From: CAYLNM01 sp964385045 | GTDB lineage: Bacteria; Planctomycetota; Phycisphaerae; Phycisphaerales; SM1A02 | Reading direction: 5' to 3' | Assembly: GCA_964385045.1 (NCBI GenBank) | Contig: CAYLNM010000036.1 | Location: 1 to 29,490 of the forward strand | Length of the DNA: 29,490 nt | Shown here: piece after piece, positions 1 through 7,881 of the stretch | How positions within the stretch are numbered: the first letter of the stretch is position 1 | How the letters are laid out: each line of letters begins with the position of its first letter | Notes under the pieces: model-generated | Seen by the model: the letters and a program-made list of their open reading frames with translations, nothing else | What the model was told of the DNA's origin: nothing | Database searches by the model: none | Made by a program: the position numbers and the translations under genes

Positions 1-308
1 GGGGGCCGGCCGCGGAGGCCCCCGGAAGCCAACGCCTTCGGCCGAGGCTTTTACAGACACGGTGTTGCTTTCCCCTGAGCTGGGGAGCGATCCTCGGCGG
101 GCTCGGGCTCGTGATGATCCTCTCCGGCGGCATCGACGCGGTGAAGGCGATGGTCGCCCTCGGGGCACTGCCGTTCATCTACGTCATGCTGCTGCTGGTG
201 GTGGTGTGCTTCCTCAAGGCCCTGCGGGACGAGCGGCCCGCTCCACCGGCCGATCCCGGCCCGCCGCCGGTCCAGGCGGCCGATGGCCCGGAGGCCGGAG
301 ACCGATGA
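1..308 (+). CDS. BCCT-family transporter, C-terminal fragment (cut by window edge)
   Basis: This is the last part of a betaine/carnitine/choline-type secondary transporter; the frame is open from position 3 to the stop at 306-308. The visible part is a tryptophan followed by a hydrophobic helix (WGAILGGLGLVMILSGG), then IDAVKAMVALGALPF and a second helix (IYVMLLLVVVCFLKALRDE). That is the usual end of BCCT proteins, where a 'GG-DA-Q' segment precedes the ALPF helix and a charged cytoplasmic tail. The family imports compatible solutes or quaternary amines across the inner membrane. The roughly 60 bases before the tryptophan do not read as a convincing BCCT helix, so the contig edge may be unreliable or there may be a frameshift. 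Substrate cannot be judged from this fragment. A 60-residue gene overlaps its stop codon. Confidence 0.75.
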   Translation, partial: GPAAEAPGSQRLRPRLLQTRCCFPLSWGAILGGLGLVMILSGGIDAVKAMVALGALPFIYVMLLLVVVCFLKALRDERPAPPADPGPPPVQAADGPEAGDR

Positions 309-487
309 GCAACCTCCTCGACACGATCCTGAACCTGGTGGTGTTCGCGTACGTCGGGGTGCTGGTGTGGGTGTACCTCGCCGACCACCCCCGGTCCGGC
401 GGACGGGACGGCGGGGACGGCGGGGACGGGGAGCGCCACCGGGACCACGACCGCGGCGGCGCCGACGGGCCCGCGGCCTCGCCCTGA
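305..487 (+). CDS. 60-residue single-helix membrane protein coupled to BCCT gene
   Basis: The start ATG at 305 overlaps the stop of the upstream transporter (ATGA at 305-308), with a GGAG at 297-300, so translation is probably coupled. The product has a short polar N-terminus (MSNLLDTILN), one membrane segment at about residues 10-26 (LVVFAYVGVLVWVYLA), then a soluble tail rich in Gly, Asp, Arg and His. I do not recognise a family. Small one-helix proteins encoded with transporters can be accessory subunits, as known for some other transporter classes. A role as an accessory subunit of this BCCT carrier is inferred only from gene order and topology. Confidence 0.7.
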   Translation: MSNLLDTILNLVVFAYVGVLVWVYLADHPRSGGRDGGDGGDGERHRDHDRGGADGPAASP

Positions 488-574
488 CGCGCCCGGCCGG
501 GCGTTGCGGAGGACGACGCCCGGGCGGCGGCGATCGACCACGTCGCGGCCGAGGACCGCACGGAGGGCAGGACC

Positions 575-757
575 ATGGACGAGCTCGCCCGGTACGTCTG
601 TCCGAGCTGCGGGGAGCTCATCGACGTCCGGGTCGATCCCACCGCGGGCGGCCGGCAGGAGTACGTCGAGGACTGCCCGGTCTGCTGCCGGCCGAACGTC
701 CTCCGCGTCGAGGTGGACGAGGACGGGGCGGTCCGGCTGGATGCCCGGGCCGAGTAG
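575..757 (+). CDS. CPXCG motif-containing cysteine-rich protein
   Basis: A 60-residue soluble protein with a CPSCG motif at residues 9-13 and a second pair, CPVCC, at about 34-38, separated by a strand-rich stretch (ELIDVRVDPTAGGRQEYVED). The four cysteines make a probable zinc-ribbon-like site. Length, motif spacing and the acidic VEVDEDG end fit the small CPXCG/Cys-rich family found in proteobacteria and planctomycetes, whose function is not established. It lies 87 bases after the small membrane protein on the same strand and may be a separate unit. It converges with the kinase gene. Confidence 0.88.
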   Translation: MDELARYVCPSCGELIDVRVDPTAGGRQEYVEDCPVCCRPNVLRVEVDEDGAVRLDARAE

Positions 758-811
758 TTTGGTGAATGGACGCCCCCATGCCGTGGGCGTGCGGTGGGGC
801 GGGGACCGTCG

Positions 812-827
812 CCGCCGGCCTCGGCGG
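812..827. terminator. short GC hairpin between convergent genes
   Basis: CCGCCG (812-817) and CGGCGG (822-827) form a perfect 6-bp stem with a 4-base loop in the 90-base gap between the convergent CPXCG and kinase genes. No T-run follows on either strand. In DNA this GC-rich such hairpins arise by chance, so this is only a candidate. Confidence 0.25.
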
Positions 828-847
828 GAGCGTCACCCGCGCGGGCC

Positions 848-3800
848 TCACGGGCTCCGCCGAGCCTCGGGCCCGCCGGGCGCCGCGGATCGACTCGCCG
901 GGACGGGCACGTCCGCCGCCGGGGGCCCCCAGGGCGGTGCGATCGCCCACACGCGGGCGCGACCGTCCGTGTGGCCGGTGGCGATGGCGCGGCCGTCGGG
1001 CGAGATCGCCAGCGACAGGACGGCCCCCGCGCCGGTGCCGCCGAGCCGGAGCAGCGATCGCCCGTCCCGCCGGTCGCGGACCACGACGGCGCCCGCGTCG
1101 TCGGCGGTGATCAGGCGACGGCCGTCGGGCGTCGTGGCGATCGCGGACACCCCCCGGTCGTGTCCGCCGAGTCGGCGCCGGACGGCGCCGGAGACGGGAT
1201 CCAGCTCGACGAGCCCACCGTCGCCGGTCCCCACGAGCAGTCGCCGGGGCCCGAGGACCGCGAGCGTCCACGCGAAGTCGGCGCGGTGCAGGACGCGGGC
1301 CGGCCGGGCGCCCGGCTCGTGGAGGACGACCCCGACGTTGGGCTCGGCCACCGCGAGCCGGCGGTCGTCGAGCCAGGCGACGTCGAACGCGGCGCGGACG
1401 TGCGCCTCGGCGTGGAGGGCCGGCAGCGGCCGCGGCTCGAGGCTCGCGAGGTCGATCACCGTCGCCCCGGATCCGGTGCTCGCCACGGCCAGCCGGGTGC
1501 CGTCGGGCGACACCGCCATCGACTGCACCTGCCCGCCCGCCAGCCCGGCCACCTCGGTCGCGGCGGCGTCGCGGCGGACCACGACGCGCCCGTCGACCGT
1601 TCCCTCGGCCACCCCGCCGCCGGGCAGCGGCTGCAGCCTCCACGTGTCGGGCGAGACGCCGGCCGGTGCGGCCGCGGCAACCGGTCCGGCGCCCGGCGAT
1701 GCCCATGTCCGGCGGCCGTCGGCGAGCGAGAGGGTGTGGAGCCGCCCGTCCTCGGTGAACGCGAGGTCGGTCACGGCGCCGTCGTGCGCGAGCTCCACCG
1801 GCACGTGCGACGTGGCGTCGAGCGTCCAGCGCCGCACCGATCCCGCCAGGTCCGCCGTGAGGAGCGAGCCCGACGGGTCGAACGCGACGGCCGTGACGGC
1901 GCCGGCGTGGCCGATCCGCGGCCGGCCCACCGGCGCCCCGGTCGCCAGGTCGAGCACGACCGCGGTGCCGCCGATGGTCCCCGCCGCGACCCGGGTGGCC
2001 GCGGGGTCGATCGTGACCACGAACGGACGCTCGGGAAGCGCGAGCTCGTGCCGGATCGTGCCGGAGGCGGCGTCGCGCACCCGCACGCGGTGGTCGCGGT
2101 GACCGGTCACGAGCAGCCGGGCGTCGGCCGAGAGGGCGGGCGTGCCCGCTGCGTCCGCGATCGGGATCCGCACCGGCGCGGCGTCGCCGCCCGGATCGAC
2201 CGTCCGCACCTCGCGGGTCGTCAGCACCACGATCCGGCCGTCCGGTCGGCGTCCGAGCGCGACGGCCACCGCGCCGGGAGCGCCGGTCCGCGGCGCGAGG
2301 TCGAGCCCCGCGAGCATCGCGAGGTCGGTCCACGCTCGCTCGCCGATCCTCGTGGTGCGAAGACCGCCGTCCGTGCCGAGGGCCGTGATCCGCTGGTCGT
2401 CGAGCCGGGCGGCGGCCACGTCGAAGGGCGGCTCGCGGACCGAGACCACGTCGCCGCTCGCGGTGTCGACGATGCGGAGCTCCCGCTCGGACCAGGTCAC
2501 GGCCCGTCGTGCCTCCCGGTCGATCGCCATCCCGTCGGCCGCGAGCACGAGCAGGTCGCCGGCCCGCGTGGGCGGGGCGGTCCGGTCGGGGGGGCGGGCG
2601 AGCTGCGGCTTGACGACGACCCGCCCGTCCGCGTCGTGATCGATCGTCTGCGTCCAGATCGCCGACACGTGGACCTCGCGGGCATGGCCGCGGGCGAGGC
2701 GGTCGAGGTGCCACCACTCCCAGCCGCGCCGATCGCGCGGCACCTCGTCGAGCAGGGCCGCCGCCGTCGCCCCGTCGCGCTGCGCGACGGCGCTCGCGGC
2801 CGCGACCACGCCCGCGCGGTAGGCGAAGCGGGCGGTGGCGGCCTCCGCCCGCGAGGCGCGGATCGCCTGGGCGGTGGCGACCGCGGCCACCGCGGCGAGC
2901 AGCAGCAGGCCCGCGGCCGACGCGGCGACCGAGGCCCGGTGGCGGCGCACGAACTTCCGCACGAGGTACGCCGCCGTGGGGGGCCGGGCGGCCACCGGCT
3001 CGTCGGCCAGCACGCGGCGCAGGTCGGCGGCGAGGGCCTCGGCCGACCCGTAGCGCAGGTCCGGCTCCTCCGCGATCGCGGTCCGCACCACCAGGTCGAG
3101 GTCGGCCGGGATCGGGAAGGGCCCGCCGGCCGCCGCCGGCGGCACCGCGGGCGGGCCGCCGGCGCTGCGGAACGCGCGGCGTCCCGTGACGAGCTCGTAC
3201 AGGACGGTGCCGAGGGCGAAGACGTCGCTGCGGACGTCGGCGCCGGCCGGGTCGCGGGCCTGCTCGGGGGCCATGTAGGCCTGGGTGCCGATGAGCTGCC
3301 CCACGCGGGTGCGGAAGTCCAGGGACGCCGCCTCGTCCACGAGGCGAGCCACGCCGAAGTCGATGACCCGCGGTCGCGGCGGCCCGTCGGCGGCCTCGGC
3401 CGGCACGCCGGACACGACCACGTTGCCCGGCTTGAGGTCCCGGTGCACCACGCCCTTCTGGTGGGCGTGGTGCACGGCGTCGCACACGCCGGCCATCGCC
3501 TCCACCCGCGCCCGCAGGTCGAGCCCGCGTCGATCCGCGTCCGTCACCACGTCCACCGGGTCGGGCACGAGCTCCATCGCGAGCCACGGCTCGCCCTCCC
3601 CGGTCCGCCCCACGCTCAGCACCCGCGCGATCCCGGGGTGACTCATGCGGGCGAGCATGCGGCGCTCGGTCTCGAAGCGGGCGAGCACCTCGTCGGTGGC
3701 GGCGGCGTGGACCACCTTGATCGCGACCTCGCGGTCGGCCTCGGGGTCGCGGGCCCGGTAGACCTCGCCCATGCCGCCGTGGCCGAGGCGGGCCGAGACC

Positions 3801-4042
3801 TCGAAGGGACCGATCCGCCTCGGCGTCGGCCGCGCGGCGGGACGCGCGTGCGGCGGCGCGAGGAACCCGCTCGGGACCTCGTCCCGGTGCTCGAGGAGCT
3901 CCGACGCCTGCTCGCGGAGCTCGGCGTCGTCCCCGCAGGCGGCGTCCAGCCAGGCCGAGAGCGTGGCCGGGTCGGTGTCCTCGGGGGCCTCGTCGAGGAT
4001 CGCCGCGAGCCGCTGGAACCGGTCCGAGCCCTCGGCGCTCAT
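848..4042 (-). CDS. membrane-anchored serine/threonine protein kinase with WD40-like C-terminal region
   Basis: A 1064-residue Hanks-type kinase. A variable N-terminus (1-76) precedes the catalytic domain: glycine-rich loop GHGGMGEV at 87-94, lysine K109 in VAIK, catalytic loop HRDLKPGN at 200-207, DFG at 228-230, APE at 258-260. All residues needed for activity are present. One membrane helix follows at about 370-393 (ASVAASAAGLLLLAAVAAVAT), placing the kinase in the cytoplasm and the rest outside the inner membrane. Residues from about 440 to the end are WD40-like, with blades such as GHDRGVSAIATTPDGRRL and ITADDAGAVVVRDRRDG, probably a ligand- or protein-binding propeller. The start at 4042 is chosen because its ATG overlaps the stop of the sigma-factor gene (ATGA). 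The overlapping ECF sigma factor is the likely partner or target, a pairing known from planctomycetes. The phosphorylation target is inferred. Confidence 0.93.
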   Translation of the reverse strand: MSAEGSDRFQRLAAILDEAPEDTDPATLSAWLDAACGDDAELREQASELLEHRDEVPSGFLAPPHARPAARPTPRRIGPFEVSARLGHGGMGEVYRARDPEADREVAIKVVHAAATDEVLARFETERRMLARMSHPGIARVLSVGRTGEGEPWLAMELVPDPVDVVTDADRRGLDLRARVEAMAGVCDAVHHAHQKGVVHRDLKPGNVVVSGVPAEAADGPPRPRVIDFGVARLVDEAASLDFRTRVGQLIGTQAYMAPEQARDPAGADVRSDVFALGTVLYELVTGRRAFRSAGGPPAVPPAAAGGPFPIPADLDLVVRTAIAEEPDLRYGSAEALAADLRRVLADEPVAARPPTAAYLVRKFVRRHRASVAASAAGLLLLAAVAAVATAQAIRASRAEAATARFAYRAGVVAAASAVAQRDGATAAALLDEVPRDRRGWEWWHLDRLARGHAREVHVSAIWTQTIDHDADGRVVVKPQLARPPDRTAPPTRAGDLLVLAADGMAIDREARRAVTWSERELRIVDTASGDVVSVREPPFDVAAARLDDQRITALGTDGGLRTTRIGERAWTDLAMLAGLDLAPRTGAPGAVAVALGRRPDGRIVVLTTREVRTVDPGGDAAPVRIPIADAAGTPALSADARLLVTGHRDHRVRVRDAASGTIRHELALPERPFVVTIDPAATRVAAGTIGGTAVVLDLATGAPVGRPRIGHAGAVTAVAFDPSGSLLTADLAGSVRRWTLDATSHVPVELAHDGAVTDLAFTEDGRLHTLSLADGRRTWASPGAGPVAAAAPAGVSPDTWRLQPLPGGGVAEGTVDGRVVVRRDAAATEVAGLAGGQVQSMAVSPDGTRLAVASTGSGATVIDLASLEPRPLPALHAEAHVRAAFDVAWLDDRRLAVAEPNVGVVLHEPGARPARVLHRADFAWTLAVLGPRRLLVGTGDGGLVELDPVSGAVRRRLGGHDRGVSAIATTPDGRRLITADDAGAVVVRDRRDGRSLLRLGGTGAGAVLSLAISPDGRAIATGHTDGRARVWAIAPPWGPPAADVPVPASRSAAPGGPEARRSP

Positions 4043-4740
4043 CGGGGATCGCCGTCCCGGCGCCCGGCGGCGGGGTCGGCCGGCGGGGCGTCGGCGGGCG
4101 TCCGGGCCGCGCCGCCCGCGGGATCCCGCGTCCCGTCCGTCGTCGAGGCGTCGCCGGACGCCGGACCGGTGGCGGTCCCGGACCCGTCGGTGCCGAGGCG
4201 CCGCGTCATCCAGCGGTGGATCCAGAGCCGGGCCGCGGCGAGGTTCCGCTGCACGGTCCGGACGGAGACCGGCGGCTCGCTCGCCTCGGCGATGGTGCGG
4301 ACGGACACGTCGAGCAGCAGGTGCGTGAGCAGCTGGTCGGCGGCCGCGGACGACTCGCGGCGGAGGGCCTCGATCGCCTCGTGCAGCAGGAGGAACTCCT
4401 CGGGGTGGCCGACCGGATCCTGCCAGGTCGCCGCCGACACGTCCCGGTCGAGCCGCAGCTCGGCGTGTCGCCGCTCCCGCTCCCGTCGGCGGCGGGTCCG
4501 CCGGGCGATGTCGACGAGGATGTGCTGGGCGCCCCGGGCGAAGGTGGCCACGAAGTGCTGGCGGTCGTTCCACGGACGGGCGGCCAGCCGGCTCCAGACC
4601 TCGTGGAGCACGTCGGTGGCCTGGACCGCCTCGTCCACCGGCAGCTTCCGGAAGCGGGCCTCGGCGATCCGCCGGAGCTGCAGGTACAGCGTCTCCGACG
4701 TGTCGGTGCGGGGGTCGAAGCGGTCCTCGATCGGGCTCAC
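4039..4740 (-). CDS. ECF-type RNA polymerase sigma factor, kinase-associated
   Basis: A 233-residue sigma-70 family protein lacking region 3, of the sigma-70 ECF-like group common in planctomycetes. Region 2 is at about 15-85 (ETLYLQLRRIAEARFRKLP, then HFVATFARGAQHILVDIARR). Region 4 with its helix-turn-helix is at about 120-178 (DVSVRTIAEASEPPVSVRTV, then QRNLAAARLWIHRWM). A low-complexity tail of about 50 residues rich in Gly, Thr, Asp and Pro extends past the usual family length. The start is a GTG at 4740 with GGAG about 9 bases upstream; no ATG lies nearby in frame. Its stop overlaps the kinase start by ATGA, so the two are co-translated. No anti-sigma gene is present, and regulation by phosphorylation from the neighbouring kinase is the likely mechanism (inferred). 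Confidence 0.9.
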   Translation of the reverse strand: MSPIEDRFDPRTDTSETLYLQLRRIAEARFRKLPVDEAVQATDVLHEVWSRLAARPWNDRQHFVATFARGAQHILVDIARRTRRRRERERRHAELRLDRDVSAATWQDPVGHPEEFLLLHEAIEALRRESSAAADQLLTHLLLDVSVRTIAEASEPPVSVRTVQRNLAAARLWIHRWMTRRLGTDGSGTATGPASGDASTTDGTRDPAGGAARTPADAPPADPAAGRRDGDPR

Positions 4741-4885
4741 GGTCCGTCTCCACGGCCTCGGGGGCCATGCCGGTCCATCGTACGGCCCGGTTTCGCGCTT
4801 TTTCCGGGAACTCCTGTCGCGGGCCCGGCGCCGTGGCGCTTTCCCCGTGACCGAGCCCTTCCGGCTCCGGTCCGGAGACGCCGAG

Positions 4886-5071
4886 ATGTCCGACTCACGG
4901 GACGCGACGGGTGGATCGCCGCCCGCGTCCGGGGGCGAGCCCGCGGATCGCGACTGCCGCTTCAATCCCCTGGCCAACCGCCACGAGTGGTGGGTGCCGG
5001 GGCAGGGGTTCACGGGCGAGCCGTGCGCTCCCGAGGACGGCGGCGGCGACTCCGGCACCGGCGACACGTGA
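4886..5071 (+). CDS. 61-residue hypothetical protein with Trp/Cys core
   Basis: A small soluble protein in three parts: an acidic, Ser/Gly-rich start (MSDSRDATGGSPPASGG), a compact core of residues 23-46 bearing CRFNP, HEWWVPGQGF and GEPC, and an acidic Gly/Asp tail. The two cysteines flank the WW segment and could pair or hold a metal. GGAG at 4874-4877 lies 8 bases before the ATG, which supports the start. It is divergent from the sigma-factor gene and separated from it by 145 bases. I do not recognise the family. Confidence 0.6.
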   Translation: MSDSRDATGGSPPASGGEPADRDCRFNPLANRHEWWVPGQGFTGEPCAPEDGGGDSGTGDT

Positions 5072-5199
5072 TCCCGGGTCCCGGCCGGCGGCGCGCGACG
5101 TCGCCGGCCGGGACCGGGGCCGTGCCGCTCGGGGGCTCCGGGCTCGTGCCGACGGCAGCGCCGCCGGCCGGCCGACGGCCGATCCGAGACGGTGAGGCG

Positions 5200-5844
5200 A
5201 TGCGGCTGGGGATCGTCACCGACATCCACGAGGACGCCGACGCCCTGCGGGACGTGCTCGCGGCCCTCGAGGCGCGGAGCGTCGATCGCGTGGTCCATCT
5301 GGGGGACGTCGCCGACTTCGGCCGCGACCTCGACGCGACGTGCGCCGTGCTCGCCGAGCGCGGGATCGCCGGCGTGTGGGGCAATCACGACCTCGGGCTC
5401 ACCGCCGCCGCCGACGCGGAGGTGGCGGCGGCCATTCCCGTCACCCCCGCGACCCGGGCCGCCATGCGGACGCTGGAGCCGTCGATGCGGCTGCCGGTCC
5501 CGGCCGGCGAGCGACTGGCGGGCGGCGTGCATCTCAGTCACGCCGGCCCGTGGGTGGATCCATACGACGCCCTGGGCATGTGGACCGCCGCACCGCGGCA
5601 GCTCGATGACGTGGAGCTCGTGCGCGCCGGCGTGGCGGGCACCGGGTGCCGCGTCGCCCTGATGGGGCACCACCACCGGTGGGACCTGCTGGTCGACGGC
5701 GTGCGCCGGCCCTGGGACGGGACGAGCGAGCTCGTGCTGCCCGCGGACCGCTCGGCGCTCGTGGTGGTCGCCGCGGTCCGCGACCGGCGGGGCCTGGTCC
5801 TGGACACCGTCCGCGGGTCGCTCGAGCCGGTGGCGGCCGGCTGA
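5200..5844 (+). CDS. calcineurin-like metallophosphoesterase (YfcE/MJ0936-type)
   Basis: A 214-residue cytosolic phosphoesterase. The conserved dimetal motifs are in order: D8-I-H10, GDVADF with D36, GNHD with N62 and H63, H114 in HLSHAGP, and GHHH at 156-159. Length and motif spacing fit the small single-domain YfcE-like enzymes, which hydrolyse phosphodiesters or phosphomonoesters using Mn or another divalent metal. The ATG at 5200 is preceded by GTGAGG very close by. It follows the 61-residue gene by 128 bases and converges with the methyltransferase gene. The physiological substrate cannot be predicted. Confidence 0.9.
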   Translation: MRLGIVTDIHEDADALRDVLAALEARSVDRVVHLGDVADFGRDLDATCAVLAERGIAGVWGNHDLGLTAAADAEVAAAIPVTPATRAAMRTLEPSMRLPVPAGERLAGGVHLSHAGPWVDPYDALGMWTAAPRQLDDVELVRAGVAGTGCRVALMGHHHRWDLLVDGVRRPWDGTSELVLPADRSALVVVAAVRDRRGLVLDTVRGSLEPVAAG

Positions 5845-5951
5845 GGCGATGTCGCCGATCGAGCGCGGTGGCGTGGCGCCGCGGCGGGGCGGCGGGGCGC
5901 CGCGCCGGCGGACCGGGGGGCGGCAGGCCGTTGGGCCGCGGTCCCGCGGGG

Positions 5952-6821
5952 TCAGTCCGCGGCCAGGACCACCAGCTTCTGGGACGGCAGGTCGACGGGG
6001 GCGATCCGCTCGGCGCAGTACGCGAGCGTGGCCCGCTCCACGTCGGCGAGGAACTCGATCATGAACCGCCGGACGGACTCGTCGGTGCCGGCCGAGAGCA
6101 AGGCCTGCATGCCGGCCCGGACGCGGTGGAAGTGGCCTCGGACCGCCTCGTCGGGCCCGTCGAGTCCCATGGGGTCGTTGGCGAAGAAGCTCGTCGGCCG
6201 CACGTCGACGATCCGCAGGCCGGCGGCCGCGCAGGCGGCCTCCATCTCGTAGCGGCTGCGCACGAGCATCCACTCGGTCCGCATCCGGGTGCGGGGCATG
6301 TACTCGGTGGTGACGATCCGCCCGCCGGGGGCGAGATGGCGGCGGAGGTTCACGAGGGCGGCCGCGAACTTCTCCGGCTCCGGCACGTGGAACAGCACGT
6401 TGCCCACGTTGACGAGGTCGAAGGCCCCGAGCGGCGGCAGCCCGGGGTCGGTGAGGTCCGCGACCTCGAACCGCAGCGCGGCCCCCGGCGGGTCGGCGCC
6501 GTCCCGACTCGCCGCCCAGGCCCGCAGCAGCTCCACCGACGCGTGGGTGAAGTCGACGCCGAGGATCTCGCGCGGCGTCCATCGGTCGAGCAGCATGCGC
6601 ACCCAGCGGCCGCTGCCGCAGCCCACGTCGAGCACCCGTCCGCGGTCGACCCGGATTCCGAGGTCCGCGACCAGCCGCTCGTAGGCGGGGCCGAGGACCG
6701 CGTCCTCCACCGGCGAGGAGTACGAGAGCCGCGACCGGAGGGCGTCCGCGTCGGCGGGGTCCTCCGGCGGACGCCACTGCGTCTCGTAGTGGCGCCGGAT
6801 GTCGTCCTGGGTCATGGGCAT
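5952..6821 (-). CDS. class I SAM-dependent methyltransferase
   Basis: A 289-residue Rossmann-fold methyltransferase. Motif I is VLDVGCGSGR at 63-72; the acidic end of strand 2 is GVD at 88-90; motif III lies around AD at 121-122; FDLVNVGNVLFHVPEPEKF follows, and HLAPGG is at 162-167. The pattern fits the Methyltransf_11/25 group acting on small molecules or lipids; the acceptor is unknown. Residues 180-289 form a C-terminal extension that probably completes the substrate pocket. ATG at 6821 is preferred over the ATG two codons in because GGAG lies 7 bases before it. It is the last of three minus-strand genes after the hydrolase and dehydrogenase. Confidence 0.88.
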   Translation of the reverse strand: MPMTQDDIRRHYETQWRPPEDPADADALRSRLSYSSPVEDAVLGPAYERLVADLGIRVDRGRVLDVGCGSGRWVRMLLDRWTPREILGVDFTHASVELLRAWAASRDGADPPGAALRFEVADLTDPGLPPLGAFDLVNVGNVLFHVPEPEKFAAALVNLRRHLAPGGRIVTTEYMPRTRMRTEWMLVRSRYEMEAACAAAGLRIVDVRPTSFFANDPMGLDGPDEAVRGHFHRVRAGMQALLSAGTDESVRRFMIEFLADVERATLAYCAERIAPVDLPSQKLVVLAAD

Positions 6822-7005
6822 GGCGGGGCTCCGGGGCCGGGCCGGGGGGGCGGGCCGGGAGGCAGCCGGGCAGCGGGACGCCCCCGGCCGCGCGGACCAC
6901 GCCGGCGGTTCCGCATCGACCCGGCCGCGGGGCGGCGGACAGCCGGGCGCCGGCGGAACGGCTCGGTCCGGGAACCTCCGCGCAGGGCGTGCGCGGGCGG
7001 TCGCG

Positions 7006-7764
7006 TCAGTCGTCCACGTAGCGGCTCGCCCACGCCGCGAGCACCTCGGCGACGTAGTCGGCGTCGCGGCGGCGGCGGAGCAGGTGGTCGGCGTCGTCGA
7101 GCGACAGGAAGCTGCGGGGGTGCCGGGCCCAGCCGAAGATCCGCGAGGCGTTCTCGATCCCCACCACGTCGTCCACCGGCGAGTGCATGACCATGAGCGC
7201 CGCCCCGAGCGTCCCGATCGCCCGCGCCGGGTCCTGGGCCCGCAGGTCGTCGATCAGGGCCCGGCCGACGGTGAAGGGGCGGCCGCCGATCGAGACCTCG
7301 GCCCGGCCCTCGGCCTCGATCACGGACGCCTGCGGGCCGAGGAGGTGCAGGACGTGCTCCGGGTCCGCGGGGGCGCCGATCGTCGCCACCGCCCGGGCGG
7401 CGTCGATCGAGCCGGCCGCCGCGAGCACCGCGGCCCCGCCGAGGGAGTGGCCGACGACGATCGCGGGGGCCGTCCGCTCCGACGCGAGCCAGTCCGCGGC
7501 CGCGACGAGGTCGCCCACGTTCGAGGTGAAGGTGGTGTGCTCGAACTCCCCGTCGCTGTGGCCGAGGCCCGTGAAGTCGAAGCGGAGGACGCCGATGCCG
7601 CGCTCCGCGAGGTCGCCGGCGATGCGGCTCGCGGCGGCGATGTCCTTGGAGCAGGTGAAGCAGTGGGCGAACAGGGCCCAGGCCCGTGCGCGGCCCTCGG
7701 GCTCGTCGAGCCGGGCGGCGAGGCGGTCGCCCATCGCGCCGTCGAACTCGACCTTCGTGGGCAT
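7006..7764 (-). CDS. alpha/beta hydrolase of the OsmC-associated type (no OsmC domain)
   Basis: A 252-residue alpha/beta hydrolase. It has FAHCFTCSKDIAAASRIA near residues 32-49, FDFTGLGHSDGEF at 62-74, nucleophile elbow GHSLGG at 105-110 (S107), an aspartate in HSPVDD (about 198-199) and histidine H227 in DDADH, so the catalytic triad appears intact. The HCFTCSKD signature is characteristic of hydrolase domains that are often fused to an OsmC peroxidase domain. Here the protein ends after the hydrolase and no OsmC gene is adjacent. GGAGG lies 6 bases before the ATG. It sits 117 bases after the alcohol dehydrogenase gene on the same strand. Confidence 0.88.
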   Translation of the reverse strand: MPTKVEFDGAMGDRLAARLDEPEGRARAWALFAHCFTCSKDIAAASRIAGDLAERGIGVLRFDFTGLGHSDGEFEHTTFTSNVGDLVAAADWLASERTAPAIVVGHSLGGAAVLAAAGSIDAARAVATIGAPADPEHVLHLLGPQASVIEAEGRAEVSIGGRPFTVGRALIDDLRAQDPARAIGTLGAALMVMHSPVDDVVGIENASRIFGWARHPRSFLSLDDADHLLRRRRDADYVAEVLAAWASRYVDD

Positions 7765-7881
7765 GGCGGTCCTCCGATCATCGGTCCGGCGTCTTCTCGG
7801 CCTGGCGGCGGCGTGGCTCGCCGCGTCGCCCCCCGCGTCGGCCGCCGCCCGCCGCTCGCCCGCGGCCCCGCCCGCCGCGGC

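Noticed and set aside
62..304. Extension of the small membrane protein frame upstream to position 62
   Set aside because: The upstream residues are Arg/Gly-rich and overlap the well-supported transporter frame; the ATGA overlap and ribosome site favour the start at 305.
794..4880. Very long open frame on the plus strand opposite the kinase and sigma genes
   Set aside because: Stops are rare at this G+C content. The product is Arg/Gly/Val-rich with no domain, while the opposite strand encodes clear kinase and sigma motifs. Only its end, from the ATG at 4886, looks like a gene.
5934..5964. GGCCGCGG / CCGCGGCC inverted repeat around the methyltransferase stop codon
   Set aside because: Eight pairs of pure GC with a 15-base loop are expected by chance here, and it overlaps the coding end.
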